NCBI GenBank assembly: GCA_041844335.1
Contig: JBGZAX010000081.1
Span: 1 to 37,915 of the forward strand
Source of the DNA: CAUUFM01 sp041844335
GTDB lineage: Bacteria > Bacillota > Clostridia > Lachnospirales > Lachnospiraceae
Direction: 5' to 3'
DNA: 37,915 bases
Shown here: positions 8,023 to 16,437 of the stretch, piece by piece
Layout: each line of letters begins with the position of its first letter
How positions within the stretch are numbered: the first letter of the stretch is position 1
Program-made: the position numbers and the translations under genes
The notes under the pieces: generated by a model
The model's input: the letters and a program-made list of their open reading frames with translations, nothing else
Database searches by the model: none
What the model was told of the DNA's origin: nothing

Positions 8023-9996
8023 TCACTTCAAAAACTTCTTTATCTCTATCATCTTATCTCTAAAATATGCCGCATCTTCAAAATTGAGATTGATTGCAGC
8101 CTGTTTCATCTGCTTTTCCATATCCGACAAAAGCCTCGTTATCTCGGATCTGCTCATAGATTCCGGATCCTTTTGAAGTCTGTCGGTTTTTTTCTCCACG
8201 CTCTTAGAAATACTGATGAGATCTCTGACAGCCTTTTTTATAGTGCTCGGGGTGATATTATTCTCTTCATTGTATCTTTGCTGTATCTCCCTACGTCTCT
8301 TAGTCTCATCTATCGCCGTTCTCATAGAATCGGTTATGACATCGGCATACATTATTACTCGTCCTTTGTCATTTCTGGCAGCTCGTCCTATAGTCTGTAT
8401 TAATGATGTGGCAGAACGAAGAAAGCCCTCCTTATCGGCATCCAATATTGCAACCAAGGATATTTCAGGAATATCAAGTCCCTCTCTTAAAAGATTTATT
8501 CCGACCAGAACATCAAATTTATCAAGTCGCATATCCCTTATAATCTCCGCTCTCTCTAATGTATCTATATCAGAATGAAGATAGCGCACTCTCACATCAT
8601 TACTTTTCAGATAACCCGTCAAATCCTCAGCCATTCTCTTTGTAAGTGTTGTAATAAGAATCTTGTTTTTTCCCTTTACCTCCTTATTTATCTCCGATAA
8701 CAGATCATCTATTTGACCCTCCCTTTTTCTGACCTCCACCGTCGGATCGGGTAAGCCTGTAGGTCTTATAATCTGCTCCGCTCTTTGCTGTTCATGTTCC
8801 GTCTCATAATCGGCAGGTGTTGCGGATACAAAAAGCATCTGATCTATTCTATCCTCGAACTCCGCAAATTTAAGAGGTCTGTTATCCATAGCCGACGGAA
8901 GTCTGAATCCGTAGCTTACAAGGCTTTCTTTTCTTGATCTGTCACCGCTGTACATAGCTCCTATCTGAGGAATAGTCTTATGTGACTCATCTACCATGAT
9001 CAAAAAATCATCAGGAAAATACTCCATAAGCGTTTGGGGCGTGGTGCCGGCCTCTCTACCCTCTAAAAACCTTGAATAATTTTCTATTCCCGAACAAAAT
9101 CCCGTTTCTCTGAGCATCTCTATATCGAAGCGTGTACGCTCTTCAATCCTTTGCGCCTCAAGCAGCTTATCATTTGCCTTAAAATAGGCTATCCTATCCT
9201 TAAGCTCACTTTCTATCTGTCTACAGGCTCCCTCTATTTTATCTGGCGGAACCACATAGTGCGATGCCGGAAAAACAGCTATGTGCTCCAAATCATTTTT
9301 TACCGCTCCTGTAAGCACTTCAATGCTGCTTATTCTGTCTATTTCATCACCGAAAAACTCTATCCTATATGCCTCCTCATACATGGCGGCGGTTATTATC
9401 TCAAGTACATCTCCACGCACCCTGAACGTACCGCGCTTAAAGTCCATATCATTTCTGTCGTAATGAATGTCTATCAGCCTGTGAATAACTTCGTCTCTGT
9501 CTATAGTCTGTCCCTGCCTTAACGAAATGACCATTTTAGCAAAATTTACGGGGCTGCCTAAACCGTAGATACACGAAACGCTGGATATTATAATTACGTC
9601 TTTCCTTTCTATAAGTGACATTGTGGCTGACAGTCGCAGCCTGTCTATCTCGTCATTCACGGACGAATCCTTAGCTATATAGGTATCAGAGCTTGCTACA
9701 TATGCCTCCGGCTGGTAATAGTCATAGTAGGAGACAAAATATTCAACCGCATTTTCGGGAAAAAATTCTTTGAACTCTCCGTAAAGCTGTGCCGCCAGGG
9801 TTTTGTTATGAGCGATTATCAATGTAGGTTTTTTCATCTGCTCTATTATATTTGCCATAGTAAAGGTTTTTCCGGAGCCGGTCACTCCAAGAAGCGTTTG
9901 AAATCTACAACCGCTCCTAAAACCCTCCACCAGTTTTTTTATAGCCTGCGGCTGATCTCCGGTAGGCTTATATTCACTATGTATCTTAAAATCCAT
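8023..9996 (-). CDS. uvrB: UvrABC excinuclease subunit B
   Basis: UvrB is the DNA-damage-binding helicase-like subunit of nucleotide excision repair, which receives damage from UvrA and positions UvrC. The Walker A motif GVTGSGKT is at residues 37-44. The beta-hairpin region with SYYDYYQPEAY follows, then VDESHK, the SATP and ATSLIQTIGRAARN helicase motifs, and the C-terminal UVR domain (ENAAYF-type motif, here NFEDAAYFRDKM). The start is set at the ATG at 9996 (MDFKIHSEYKP), giving 657 residues with AGGAGA just upstream. A longer in-frame start at 10086 would add 30 residues that run through a terminator hairpin, so I reject it. uvrA does not follow, and I see no clear terminator after the gene. 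Confidence 0.96.
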   Translation of the reverse strand: MDFKIHSEYKPTGDQPQAIKKLVEGFRSGCRFQTLLGVTGSGKTFTMANIIEQMKKPTLIIAHNKTLAAQLYGEFKEFFPENAVEYFVSYYDYYQPEAYVASSDTYIAKDSSVNDEIDRLRLSATMSLIERKDVIIISSVSCIYGLGSPVNFAKMVISLRQGQTIDRDEVIHRLIDIHYDRNDMDFKRGTFRVRGDVLEIITAAMYEEAYRIEFFGDEIDRISSIEVLTGAVKNDLEHIAVFPASHYVVPPDKIEGACRQIESELKDRIAYFKANDKLLEAQRIEERTRFDIEMLRETGFCSGIENYSRFLEGREAGTTPQTLMEYFPDDFLIMVDESHKTIPQIGAMYSGDRSRKESLVSYGFRLPSAMDNRPLKFAEFEDRIDQMLFVSATPADYETEHEQQRAEQIIRPTGLPDPTVEVRKREGQIDDLLSEINKEVKGKNKILITTLTKRMAEDLTGYLKSNDVRVRYLHSDIDTLERAEIIRDMRLDKFDVLVGINLLREGLDIPEISLVAILDADKEGFLRSATSLIQTIGRAARNDKGRVIMYADVITDSMRTAIDETKRRREIQQRYNEENNITPSTIKKAVRDLISISKSVEKKTDRLQKDPESMSRSEITRLLSDMEKQMKQAAINLNFEDAAYFRDKMIEIKKFLK

Positions 9997-10040
9997 TTCT
10001 TCTCCTGTTGTTTTTAATCTAAAATAAATTAAAATATACA

Positions 10041-10072
10041 AAAAGCCGGAGCTCAAATGCAGTCCGGCTTTT
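10041..10072 (-). terminator. Intrinsic terminator after desulfoferrodoxin
   Basis: A 10-bp stem AAAAGCCGGA / TCCGGCTTTT with a 12-base loop. On the minus strand the arm ends in five T. It sits 36 bases after the desulfoferrodoxin stop and just upstream of uvrB, so it separates the two genes. The symmetric A/T flanks would allow it to work in both directions. Confidence 0.8.
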
Positions 10073-10108
10073 AAAATCCTACTCAATATTAATTTTTATA
10101 AAGACAAA

Positions 10109-10486
10109 TTATGCATCAATCTTCCACAGTCCGTGCAGATTGCAATACTCATAAGCCGCAACAAGCTCATCTCCCTCAGCCAGTGTAAACACCGCCTTAG
10201 GTGCAGATCCCGGTATTAAATTTTGTCTTTGCATACCCTTCTTTGTCACAATCTGAATAAAGGTGATATAATGCTCCTCAAGCATCGGATGCTCCACGCT
10301 GCCCACTGTCACCTCCACATTTCTTCCGTCTACCTTTATAACCGGAACATGTTTCTCTCCGGCGGCATCGGTAGAATTAGCCTTCAATTCTTTCATCGGA
10401 TTTCCACAGCATGTAATCTCGTCCGTTTCACTTCCGGATATCACTTCAATAATTGTGCCACTTTCTTTACATTTTAATACTCTCAT
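10109..10486 (-). CDS. dfx: Desulfoferrodoxin (superoxide reductase) with an altered N-terminal iron site
   Basis: A 125-residue two-domain protein of anaerobes that reduces superoxide to hydrogen peroxide without making oxygen. The catalytic centre II ligands are visible: H46 (EKHVPVI, with the E44-K45 pair of the family), H66 and H72 (EHPMLEEH), C115 and H118 (YCNLHG). The N-terminal desulforedoxin domain normally binds iron with four cysteines as CxxC and CC. Here C6, C26 and C27 remain, but the second position is S9 (codon AGT). Centre I may therefore be lost or altered while the catalytic site looks intact. The ATG has AAGGAGA. It has its own promoter and terminator. Confidence 0.93.
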   Translation of the reverse strand: MRVLKCKESGTIIEVISGSETDEITCCGNPMKELKANSTDAAGEKHVPVIKVDGRNVEVTVGSVEHPMLEEHYITFIQIVTKKGMQRQNLIPGSAPKAVFTLAEGDELVAAYEYCNLHGLWKIDA

Positions 10487-10535
10487 AATATTCTCCTTTT
10501 TAAGCTCTCAATCATATGTTAATACGGTTATTTTA

Positions 10536-10563
10536 ATGATATGCTATACTTTACCGCTTTCAA
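10536..10563 (-). promoter_or_regulatory. Sigma-A-like promoter of desulfoferrodoxin
   Basis: On the minus strand: -35 TTGAAA (10558-10563), a 16-base spacer and -10 TATCAT (10536-10541), each box with one mismatch. The predicted start near 10529 gives a leader of about 43 bases. It lies in the 191-base gap after the chemotaxis cluster. Confidence 0.55.
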
Positions 10564-10677
10564 TCACGCTTGCAGTATAGATAAAAACACGTCATGTTAT
10601 TTGACTTTACTGAATATCTCAGTTCCTTAATATTAACACATATCTCTCATATTGTCCGTTGTATAAACAACTAAACA

Positions 10678-12048
10678 TTATTCTTCCGCACTTGCTTTTT
10701 TACTGCTTGCCTTAGTTGCCTTTTTGGTAGTTTTTCTGGGCTTTTTCTCAGGTTTTGCTTCTATTTTATCAATATCTTCAGATATATCCTCATCTTCATC
10801 ATCTTCCATATTCGATGATGTTAAGCTTTTCCAAATCTCATTTACCTCTTCAACGCAGTCCATATAGCATTGAGAAATAACTCCATTGGGCAGAGCAAGC
10901 TCCTTAGCCATAGCTTTAACGTTTTTCCAATCGGCTTTTTCGTAAGAAATAATCAGCTTTAAAAGACTTCCCGCCTCTCCTGCATATTCCAAAAGAGCTC
11001 CGGCTATTCTCTCGTCAATATCAAGCTCTTCCAGGATTTCACTCATAGGAGCATCCATCATATACTTCAGCGTGGAGAACATACCCATCATATAACATTC
11101 AGGACCTGTAAGCTCAAATACTTTTATATACTTCTGCAATCTCTGTGCAAAGCTCGCTCTGGTAAATGAAAGCTTAAGCAGCTCCTCGGAATCATCATTC
11201 ATATTTCCGTCATCATTGGTAAAGCTCAACAGATAAATCCACTGCTTCAGCTGCTGCATACCTATTGTAACCAAGGCATTTCTTATGGAATTAGTCCTTT
11301 TTCTAAGACCGAAATGCATTGAATTTGCCATTTTTAATAGTGAATAAGAAAGACCCGCATCTCTGCTGATTATCGTTTCCACCTCGTCAAGATCCACTTC
11401 ATCTCTTGAAATGGCAACTATTAAAGAGAAGAAACTGCTCTGCATATATTCCACTTTGCCGACTTTTTTAATAAAGTTATCTCCCACAAAGCTTCCCTGC
11501 AAATAGTCGAAATCAAACTCTTTAGCATATTTGGCAATTTCTTCATTATCAATATTGGTAGCAATCACCTTTTTATCAAAACCGTGTGCCATATCAATTA
11601 TATTTTTGATATTGTTCTCGGATTTCAGCTCTTTATCACTGCCAAAATTAATCTTCACATAATCCGCATATTCAAGCATGCTGAAGCATTTAGGAGAAAA
11701 CTGAAAATCATCAATGGCAAATGCATATCCGCTATCCTTGTATCTCTTCACAAAGCTCTCCGCCAAAGGATGAATAATCACATTCATACCTATCTGTATT
11801 ACCGTGTGATCCTTATCAAACATCTTAGGAGTATTTCTGAACAACAAAGTGGGAGTTAAGGTGATAAAGGTCAATCTTCCATCAAAAATGGCACTGTTAT
11901 TTTGTAATAAAAAATTTGCAACGGCATCGGCAGCTGAACTGTCCGAATTATACAAGCTGTCGTCGTTAGACTCAAATAAAAGCTCATAACCAAATATTTT
12001 ATTGCTGTTCTTTTCTTTAATCAACTGTTTGATTATGTATTTGTTCAT
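10678..12048 (-). CDS. EAL-HDOD signalling protein with a charged C-terminal tail
   Basis: A 456-residue protein of the YuxH type. Residues 1-205 form an EAL-like domain: YELLF at 21-25, DDF at 113-115, KIN at 132-134, LQGSF at 183-187. The usual catalytic glutamate near AExVE is absent (ATNID at 163-167) and the KxD aspartate is N134. It is therefore probably not an active cyclic-di-GMP phosphodiesterase, though it may still bind the nucleotide or a partner. Residues about 205-405 are an HDOD domain. The tail switches from acidic (MEDDEDEDISED, 414-425) to lysine/alanine-rich (431-456), like a histone H1 tail. Last gene of the motility cluster; its GAGGTGA ribosome site overlaps the cheV stop. 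No clear terminator follows. Confidence 0.88.
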   Translation of the reverse strand: MNKYIIKQLIKEKNSNKIFGYELLFESNDDSLYNSDSSAADAVANFLLQNNSAIFDGRLTFITLTPTLLFRNTPKMFDKDHTVIQIGMNVIIHPLAESFVKRYKDSGYAFAIDDFQFSPKCFSMLEYADYVKINFGSDKELKSENNIKNIIDMAHGFDKKVIATNIDNEEIAKYAKEFDFDYLQGSFVGDNFIKKVGKVEYMQSSFFSLIVAISRDEVDLDEVETIISRDAGLSYSLLKMANSMHFGLRKRTNSIRNALVTIGMQQLKQWIYLLSFTNDDGNMNDDSEELLKLSFTRASFAQRLQKYIKVFELTGPECYMMGMFSTLKYMMDAPMSEILEELDIDERIAGALLEYAGEAGSLLKLIISYEKADWKNVKAMAKELALPNGVISQCYMDCVEEVNEIWKSLTSSNMEDDEDEDISEDIDKIEAKPEKKPRKTTKKATKASSKKASAEE

Positions 12049-12052
12049 TTAA

Positions 12053-12952
12053 TCACCTCGATAACAATCCATCTATTATTTTGATCAATTCACCTATTTC
12101 AGGCTTTGAAAGCTGTGCATCGGCTCCTAAAGCCTCTCCCTTCATTCTCATCTCTTCGTTTATCAATGAGGAGAAGATAATGACGGGAATATTTTTTAAC
12201 TTTGAATTCTCTTTTACAAGCTTTGTAAGTCTATGTCCGTCCATCTGCGGCATTTCAATATCCGTAATCAAAAGATTTACCTTTTCCGCTATTTCAGACT
12301 GCGGAATACTGTCAAGATACTCAAATGCCTCAAGACCGTTTACAAAGAATTTAAGATTTGTAAAGCCCGCCTTGTCAAGAGATTGTTTAATCATTTCAGC
12401 CAGGAGTGCGGAATCTTCCGCTATAACTATCGGACATTCTATAATGGATCTTGCCCCCAAAGCATCGACATCGGATATGTTTATGCCTGTGGACGGCGCA
12501 ATTTCCGCTACTATCTTTTCGAAGTCCAGGATTGTAACCAGCTGACCGTTGCATTGAGCAATTCCTGTAGCCACACCCTCTCTGCCGTTATTAACGGTAT
12601 TATCAGCCTTTTGAATATCCTGCCAGGAAATTCTGCTGATAAATTGAACCGTTTCAACATGGAAAGCTACATTTATCTGATTAAAGCTTGTAATTATGAA
12701 AATATCTCTGCCGTCTCTTACAGTAGGCTCTCCCTTCAGATAATCGGTCAAGTCAATTACTGTCATTATTTCATCTCTAGGCTTATAAATACCCTCTATA
12801 TAACGATTAGAATGAGGTATAGGCTTTACTTTCTGTGACATCATTATTTCCTTTACCTTTGCCACATTAATTCCATACAGCTCTCCTTTGATAGTAAATT
12901 GCATAATTTCTATTTCATTTGTTCCTGACTCTAATAATATATCGGTTTTCAT
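12053..12952 (-). CDS. cheV: Chemotaxis coupling protein CheV (CheW domain plus receiver)
   Basis: A 299-residue protein with a CheW-like domain at about residues 12-155 and a response-regulator receiver at about 174-299. The receiver has the acidic pair E179/D180, phospho-acceptor D231 (LLITDIEMPQMDG), S261/S262 and K283, so it should be phosphorylated by CheA. CheV couples chemoreceptors to CheA and takes part in phosphorylation-dependent adaptation. The ATG has AAAGGAGA upstream. It follows cheD by 27 bases and precedes the EAL-HDOD gene by four. It fits the Bacillus-type adaptation set (CheC, CheD, CheV). cheA and cheW are not in the window. Confidence 0.95.
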   Translation of the reverse strand: MKTDILLESGTNEIEIMQFTIKGELYGINVAKVKEIMMSQKVKPIPHSNRYIEGIYKPRDEIMTVIDLTDYLKGEPTVRDGRDIFIITSFNQINVAFHVETVQFISRISWQDIQKADNTVNNGREGVATGIAQCNGQLVTILDFEKIVAEIAPSTGINISDVDALGARSIIECPIVIAEDSALLAEMIKQSLDKAGFTNLKFFVNGLEAFEYLDSIPQSEIAEKVNLLITDIEMPQMDGHRLTKLVKENSKLKNIPVIIFSSLINEEMRMKGEALGADAQLSKPEIGELIKIIDGLLSR

Positions 12953-12979
12953 AAACTAATCTCCTTTATGAGCTTTTAT

Positions 12980-13462
12980 TTATAATACTAATACAGGTCT
13001 ACCAAAGGATTTTATTAATACCTCTCCCGTAGCTGCATCTATAGACATTGTTCTGGCATAATTTGCTCCCACGTCCGCTTTATGTATTCTAACTCCCTCG
13101 GCTGCAAGTATATCCCTTACACTGGCAGCATTTCTGTCTCCAATGTTTCCTATACTGCTAACTGTTCCTGATTGAAACATCTGTGCTCCTCCGGCTATCT
13201 TACAAACAGTTCTGCTTTTTACTCCACCGAAGGTGGTGAATTTTCTAAGTGTTTCCTTCAATCCGCTGTCCGCAAACTTATAAATATTCGAATCGTTTCC
13301 GCCCTTCATCTCGGGCAACATAATATGTAACAAAGCGGCTAGTCGAATATTCGGATCATATAAACTTATTCCAATGCATGAGCCCAAGGCATAAGTAATA
13401 ATCAAGCCCTCGCCCCTTGCAATTTTCATATCTCCAATACCAACTGTTAAACTTTTACTCAT
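12980..13462 (-). CDS. cheD: Chemoreceptor glutamine deamidase CheD
   Basis: A 160-residue enzyme that converts selected receptor glutamines to glutamate and also binds and stimulates CheC. The catalytic Cys-His-Thr set is visible: T23 and C29 in TYALGSC, and H46 in LLHIMLP. The segment KIAGGAQMF and the late GRPVLVL match the family. Usual length. The ATG overlaps the last codons of cheC by 8 bases, so the two partner proteins are probably translated together. Its own ribosome site (AGGGAT) is weak, which also points to coupling. Confidence 0.95.
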   Translation of the reverse strand: MSKSLTVGIGDMKIARGEGLIITYALGSCIGISLYDPNIRLAALLHIMLPEMKGGNDSNIYKFADSGLKETLRKFTTFGGVKSRTVCKIAGGAQMFQSGTVSSIGNIGDRNAASVRDILAAEGVRIHKADVGANYARTMSIDAATGEVLIKSFGRPVLVL

Positions 13463-14081
13463 TCATTATCCCTAACTTTCTCAATAAGAAATTAAGTGAA
13501 TCGATTTCGGGCAACATCAAAATATTACTGTCGTACTGCTGACTGTCAATTACAAAGTGCCCGCTGATCATCATCAACTTATCTGTTGTATAACCAAATT
13601 CGGCAATCGGTACGCTTAATATTCCGCCCAACATATTTACTGCAATAGCCGGAACTGATAAATCAATACTCACTCCGATCAGTCCGGACATTGCATTAAT
13701 ATAAGATGATATCATAATATTTCCTATTTCATTTAATGCAGATATCTCCATATCACCTAATTGTGACAAATCATCAAGCTTTTCGTTCAACAACGAGGTG
13801 GTAAACTCATCAATTAACGGTTTTTTGATAACAAACAGCATACAGCCTTTCATATCTCCGGACATATGAACAAGAACCGCCGATACGATTTCTTCAGGAT
13901 CTCCGAGTTTCCTTATAGACGGATCATAACCTAAGATAAACACCTCAGGTATGGTCATTCTTATCTCTTTACTTAATATTCCCGATAGGGCAGTTGCAGC
14001 ACTCGCAGTCCCTATACTTCCTATTTCCTTCATTACATCCAATTCCAGCGCACTTAAGTCATCAAACTTTTTTAATGCCAA
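13455..14081 (-). CDS. cheC: CheY-P phosphatase CheC, one active site altered
   Basis: A 208-residue CheC that removes phosphate from CheY-P and interacts with CheD. I set the start at TTG 14081 (MALKKFDDL), 8 bases after GGGAGG (14090-14095); the in-frame GTG at 14090 overlaps that ribosome site. The family has two active sites with pattern S/D-x3-E-x2-N-x22-P. The second is intact: S114, E118, N121, P144. The first has D15, E19 and P45, but S22 replaces asparagine. Activity is therefore expected mainly from the second site. It sits between the rod genes and cheD. Confidence 0.93.
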   Translation of the reverse strand: MALKKFDDLSALELDVMKEIGSIGTASAATALSGILSKEIRMTIPEVFILGYDPSIRKLGDPEEIVSAVLVHMSGDMKGCMLFVIKKPLIDEFTTSLLNEKLDDLSQLGDMEISALNEIGNIMISSYINAMSGLIGVSIDLSVPAIAVNMLGGILSVPIAEFGYTTDKLMMISGHFVIDSQQYDSNILMLPEIDSLNFLLRKLGIMNE

Positions 14082-14115
14082 AAAAAACACCTCCCAAATT
14101 TTGCTATAAAATATA

Positions 14116-14850
14116 TCAGTTTCTCAACTGGTTAACGGTTTGTATTACCTCGTCGGAGGTAGTAATGAGCTTTATCGCAAAGCTGTAGGCTCTTTGAGCC
14201 TCCACCATTTTTGTAAATTCATACGATGTATCTGTTCCCGACTGCTCTAAATATCCGGATACCGCCTTGCTTTCAGTAGTAAGATAAGGCTCCCCGTTCT
14301 TCGCTACCGGAACAAACTCATTTCTTCCGACACTTAGCATACCGTTTTTTTGAGCAAATCTGTAAACTCCGATATCTGTAGACAACTCATATCTACCATC
14401 CTTTGTAAGAGTCACTCTTATATCTTCTCCATCAGCATTAAGAACTCTTCTGCCCTGGTCGGTTATCAGGAAAAATTCATTGTTTCTCGAATCATCCTCC
14501 GACATAATAAAATGACCGTATCTTGTATAGCTTATCTCCTGCGTCGACGGATTTCTGAGCCTAAAGAACCCGTCTCCCATAATTGCAAAATCAAGCTGAG
14601 ACTCCGTTGCGGCAAGTCCCGCCGGTGCAAAGTTGGTATCATCCTTTTCAACCTTTACACCCACTAAAGCCTGTCTTGCATTTGTAACAGGCTCCTGATT
14701 GTGCATATTATATTGCATAAGCTCTGCAAAGCATGCTATCTTGGGTTTATATCCTGCACTGTTTACAGCGGCAAGATTATTAGCAATTATATCCATTTTC
14801 TTTTGCTGCGCAATTGCTCCCGTAGCTCCGGTTAAAATCGAACTGTTCAT
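14116..14850 (-). CDS. FlgF/FlgG-family flagellar rod protein (second copy)
   Basis: A 244-residue axial protein of the rod/hook family. The N-terminus (MNSSILTGATGAIAQQKKMDIIANNLAAVNSAGYK) is the conserved coiled segment, with NNLAAVNSAGYK in place of the usual ANNLANVNTxGYK. GDGFF is at about residues 94-98. The C-terminal EFTKMVEAQRAYSFAIKLI segment is the second conserved helix, needed for polymerisation. Such proteins are exported by the flagellar type III system and have no signal peptide. It is close to the FlhO/FlhP pair of Bacillus; I cannot say which is the proximal and which the distal rod. ATG with GAGGAGA. The upstream copy is 24 bases away. Confidence 0.88.
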   Translation of the reverse strand: MNSSILTGATGAIAQQKKMDIIANNLAAVNSAGYKPKIACFAELMQYNMHNQEPVTNARQALVGVKVEKDDTNFAPAGLAATESQLDFAIMGDGFFRLRNPSTQEISYTRYGHFIMSEDDSRNNEFFLITDQGRRVLNADGEDIRVTLTKDGRYELSTDIGVYRFAQKNGMLSVGRNEFVPVAKNGEPYLTTESKAVSGYLEQSGTDTSYEFTKMVEAQRAYSFAIKLITTSDEVIQTVNQLRN

Positions 14851-14874
14851 ATTATCTCCTCACAAAATATCATT

Positions 14875-15645
14875 TTATGATAGTCTTCCTAAATCATTTG
14901 TCATTCTTGCCGTCAAGCCGTCATACATTTTAAGTATCTGAGCACTCGCCTGTATTCCGCGCTCCGTGGTAATCATCTTCACCATTTCATCAGCCATATT
15001 TGTATTTGAAAGCTCAACATGCTGCCAAAGCATCTCAGGCTGCTCCACGTTGTTGGCGACTTGTCCGTCATTTAATACGAATAATCCCGTATTGTCCTTT
15101 CTTAATGCCGCATGATAATCATCAAAGTTATAAACGCCTATAGTCGCAAGTCTTTCTCCGGTATCCTTATTATATATATTCCCCTGACTGTCCGATGTAA
15201 TGTCATCGGTGTTAAGTAATATTTCCTCTCCGGCATTATCAAGTACCCTGCCTACGCTCGGCAGAGCCAAATATCCGTCATCATCTATTATAAAAGAACC
15301 GTTCCTTGTGTATCTTGTCGAATTTTCATCTCTAATCGCAAAAAAGCCGTCACTTACCAAAGCGAAATCAAGCGGCATTCCTGTATTGTCAAATACACCC
15401 TTTTCACCAAAATAAGTAATTGCTTCATCCATAGTAGTTGCCATATAAAAATTTCCGATGGGAACATCATGCTTTTTGTCCACATTTCCCGTCCTTACCA
15501 TCATTTCTTCTCTAAATGATGTCATGACCAACCTGTCGGATCTGTGTCCCGGTGTAGAAATATTGGTCATATTATGTCCTATGACATTTAAGTTCCTTTG
15601 TCCTGATATCATCTGTGATGTCAGATTGTACATTCCTTGTTGCAT
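14875..15645 (-). CDS. FlgF/FlgG-family flagellar rod protein (first copy)
   Basis: A 256-residue axial protein. The N-terminal helix MQQGMYNLTSQMISGQRNLNVIGHNMTNISTPGHR carries the NxxNxxTPG rod signature. SDGFFAIRD lies near residue 97. The C-terminal NTNMADEMVKMITTERGIQA matches the closing helix of FlgF/FlgG. Together with the next gene it probably builds the rod segment between FlgB/FlgC and the hook. The ATG has GAGAGGA in the overlap with the fliA stop region. Its position directly after fliA resembles other Clostridia. The exact FlgF versus FlgG identity is unresolved. Confidence 0.88.
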   Translation of the reverse strand: MQQGMYNLTSQMISGQRNLNVIGHNMTNISTPGHRSDRLVMTSFREEMMVRTGNVDKKHDVPIGNFYMATTMDEAITYFGEKGVFDNTGMPLDFALVSDGFFAIRDENSTRYTRNGSFIIDDDGYLALPSVGRVLDNAGEEILLNTDDITSDSQGNIYNKDTGERLATIGVYNFDDYHAALRKDNTGLFVLNDGQVANNVEQPEMLWQHVELSNTNMADEMVKMITTERGIQASAQILKMYDGLTARMTNDLGRLS

Positions 15646-15657
15646 AAGCTTTTCCTC

Positions 15658-16431
15658 TCAATTCTGTTCCATATAGCTTTTCATGTTTTCTCTAAGCTTT
15701 TTTAATGCTTTAGAGTGAATCTGTGATATTCTCGGTTCACTCAAATTAAGTAAATTTGCAATATCCTTCATACTCAACTCTTCCACATAATATAAAGAAA
15801 TAATTGTCTGCTCGTTAGGCTTGAGCTTATCCACAGCCTTTTTAAGCATTTCTTTCATTTCATATCTCAAAGATACCGTTTCAGGCACTGCACTTATATC
15901 CTTCGACTCTATCTGCATGGATTGAGCGTTTTCCGTTTCTTCCATAAGGGTATCAAGAGATAAAATATTGAATATACTTTGCTGTTTTGTATATTCTCTA
16001 TATTGTTCTACAGTGATGCCGGCCTTCTCCGCTATTTCGCTTTCATCCGGCATACTGCCCTTTTCATTATACAACTGTGATGTAATGTTATCAATAGTTT
16101 TTGCTCTTTTTCTCACATTTCTCGGTATCCAGTCCTGCTTTCTTGCTAAATCTACTATCATTCCTCTAATTCTTTTTGAAATATAGGTATCAAATTTTAT
16201 ATCAAGAGTAGGATCAAATCTATCTACAGCCGACATCAGTGTGAGAACCCCCTCGTTTATTATATCGTCAACCTCCGCAAAACTCATAAATACATTTCGC
16301 ATCTGAATCGCGACGCTTCTGATAACAGGTATGTATCTTGTTACCAGCTCACACTTTATATCATGTCTCTTAGTCTTACTATATTGCAACAAAAGCTCTT
16401 CTGTAGTAATATTCTCAAAACCGTTTATCAT
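15658..16431 (-). CDS. fliA: Flagellar sigma factor FliA/SigD (sigma-28)
   Basis: A 257-residue sigma-70 family factor of the FliA/WhiG/SigD type, which directs late flagellar and chemotaxis promoters. Region 2 is seen as VDDIINEGVLTLMSAVDRFDP and FDTYISKRIRGMIVDLARK, continuing into DWIPRNVR, which is typical of FliA. Region 3 lies near residues 100-150. Region 4 has LSMKDIANLLNLSEPRISQIHSKALKKLR as the -35 helix-turn-helix. No flgM anti-sigma gene is in the window. The ATG follows the flhA stop by 6 bases with a weak GGGTGAT site. I found no SigD-type promoter (TAAA-N15-GCCGATAT) in front of genes here, so its targets are probably elsewhere. Confidence 0.95.
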   Translation of the reverse strand: MINGFENITTEELLLQYSKTKRHDIKCELVTRYIPVIRSVAIQMRNVFMSFAEVDDIINEGVLTLMSAVDRFDPTLDIKFDTYISKRIRGMIVDLARKQDWIPRNVRKRAKTIDNITSQLYNEKGSMPDESEIAEKAGITVEQYREYTKQQSIFNILSLDTLMEETENAQSMQIESKDISAVPETVSLRYEMKEMLKKAVDKLKPNEQTIISLYYVEELSMKDIANLLNLSEPRISQIHSKALKKLRENMKSYMEQN

Positions 16432-16437
16432 GTATTA

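Noticed and set aside
9997..10060. Possible uvrB promoter (TTGAGC, 17 bases, TTTAAT) overlapping the terminator hairpin
   Set aside because: The -35 match is only four of six, and it lies within the hairpin of the upstream gene. Not strong enough to list.
9997..10086. A longer N-terminus for UvrB
   Set aside because: The extra 30 codons run through the desulfoferrodoxin terminator, do not resemble UvrB, and the ATG at 9996 has a good ribosome site.
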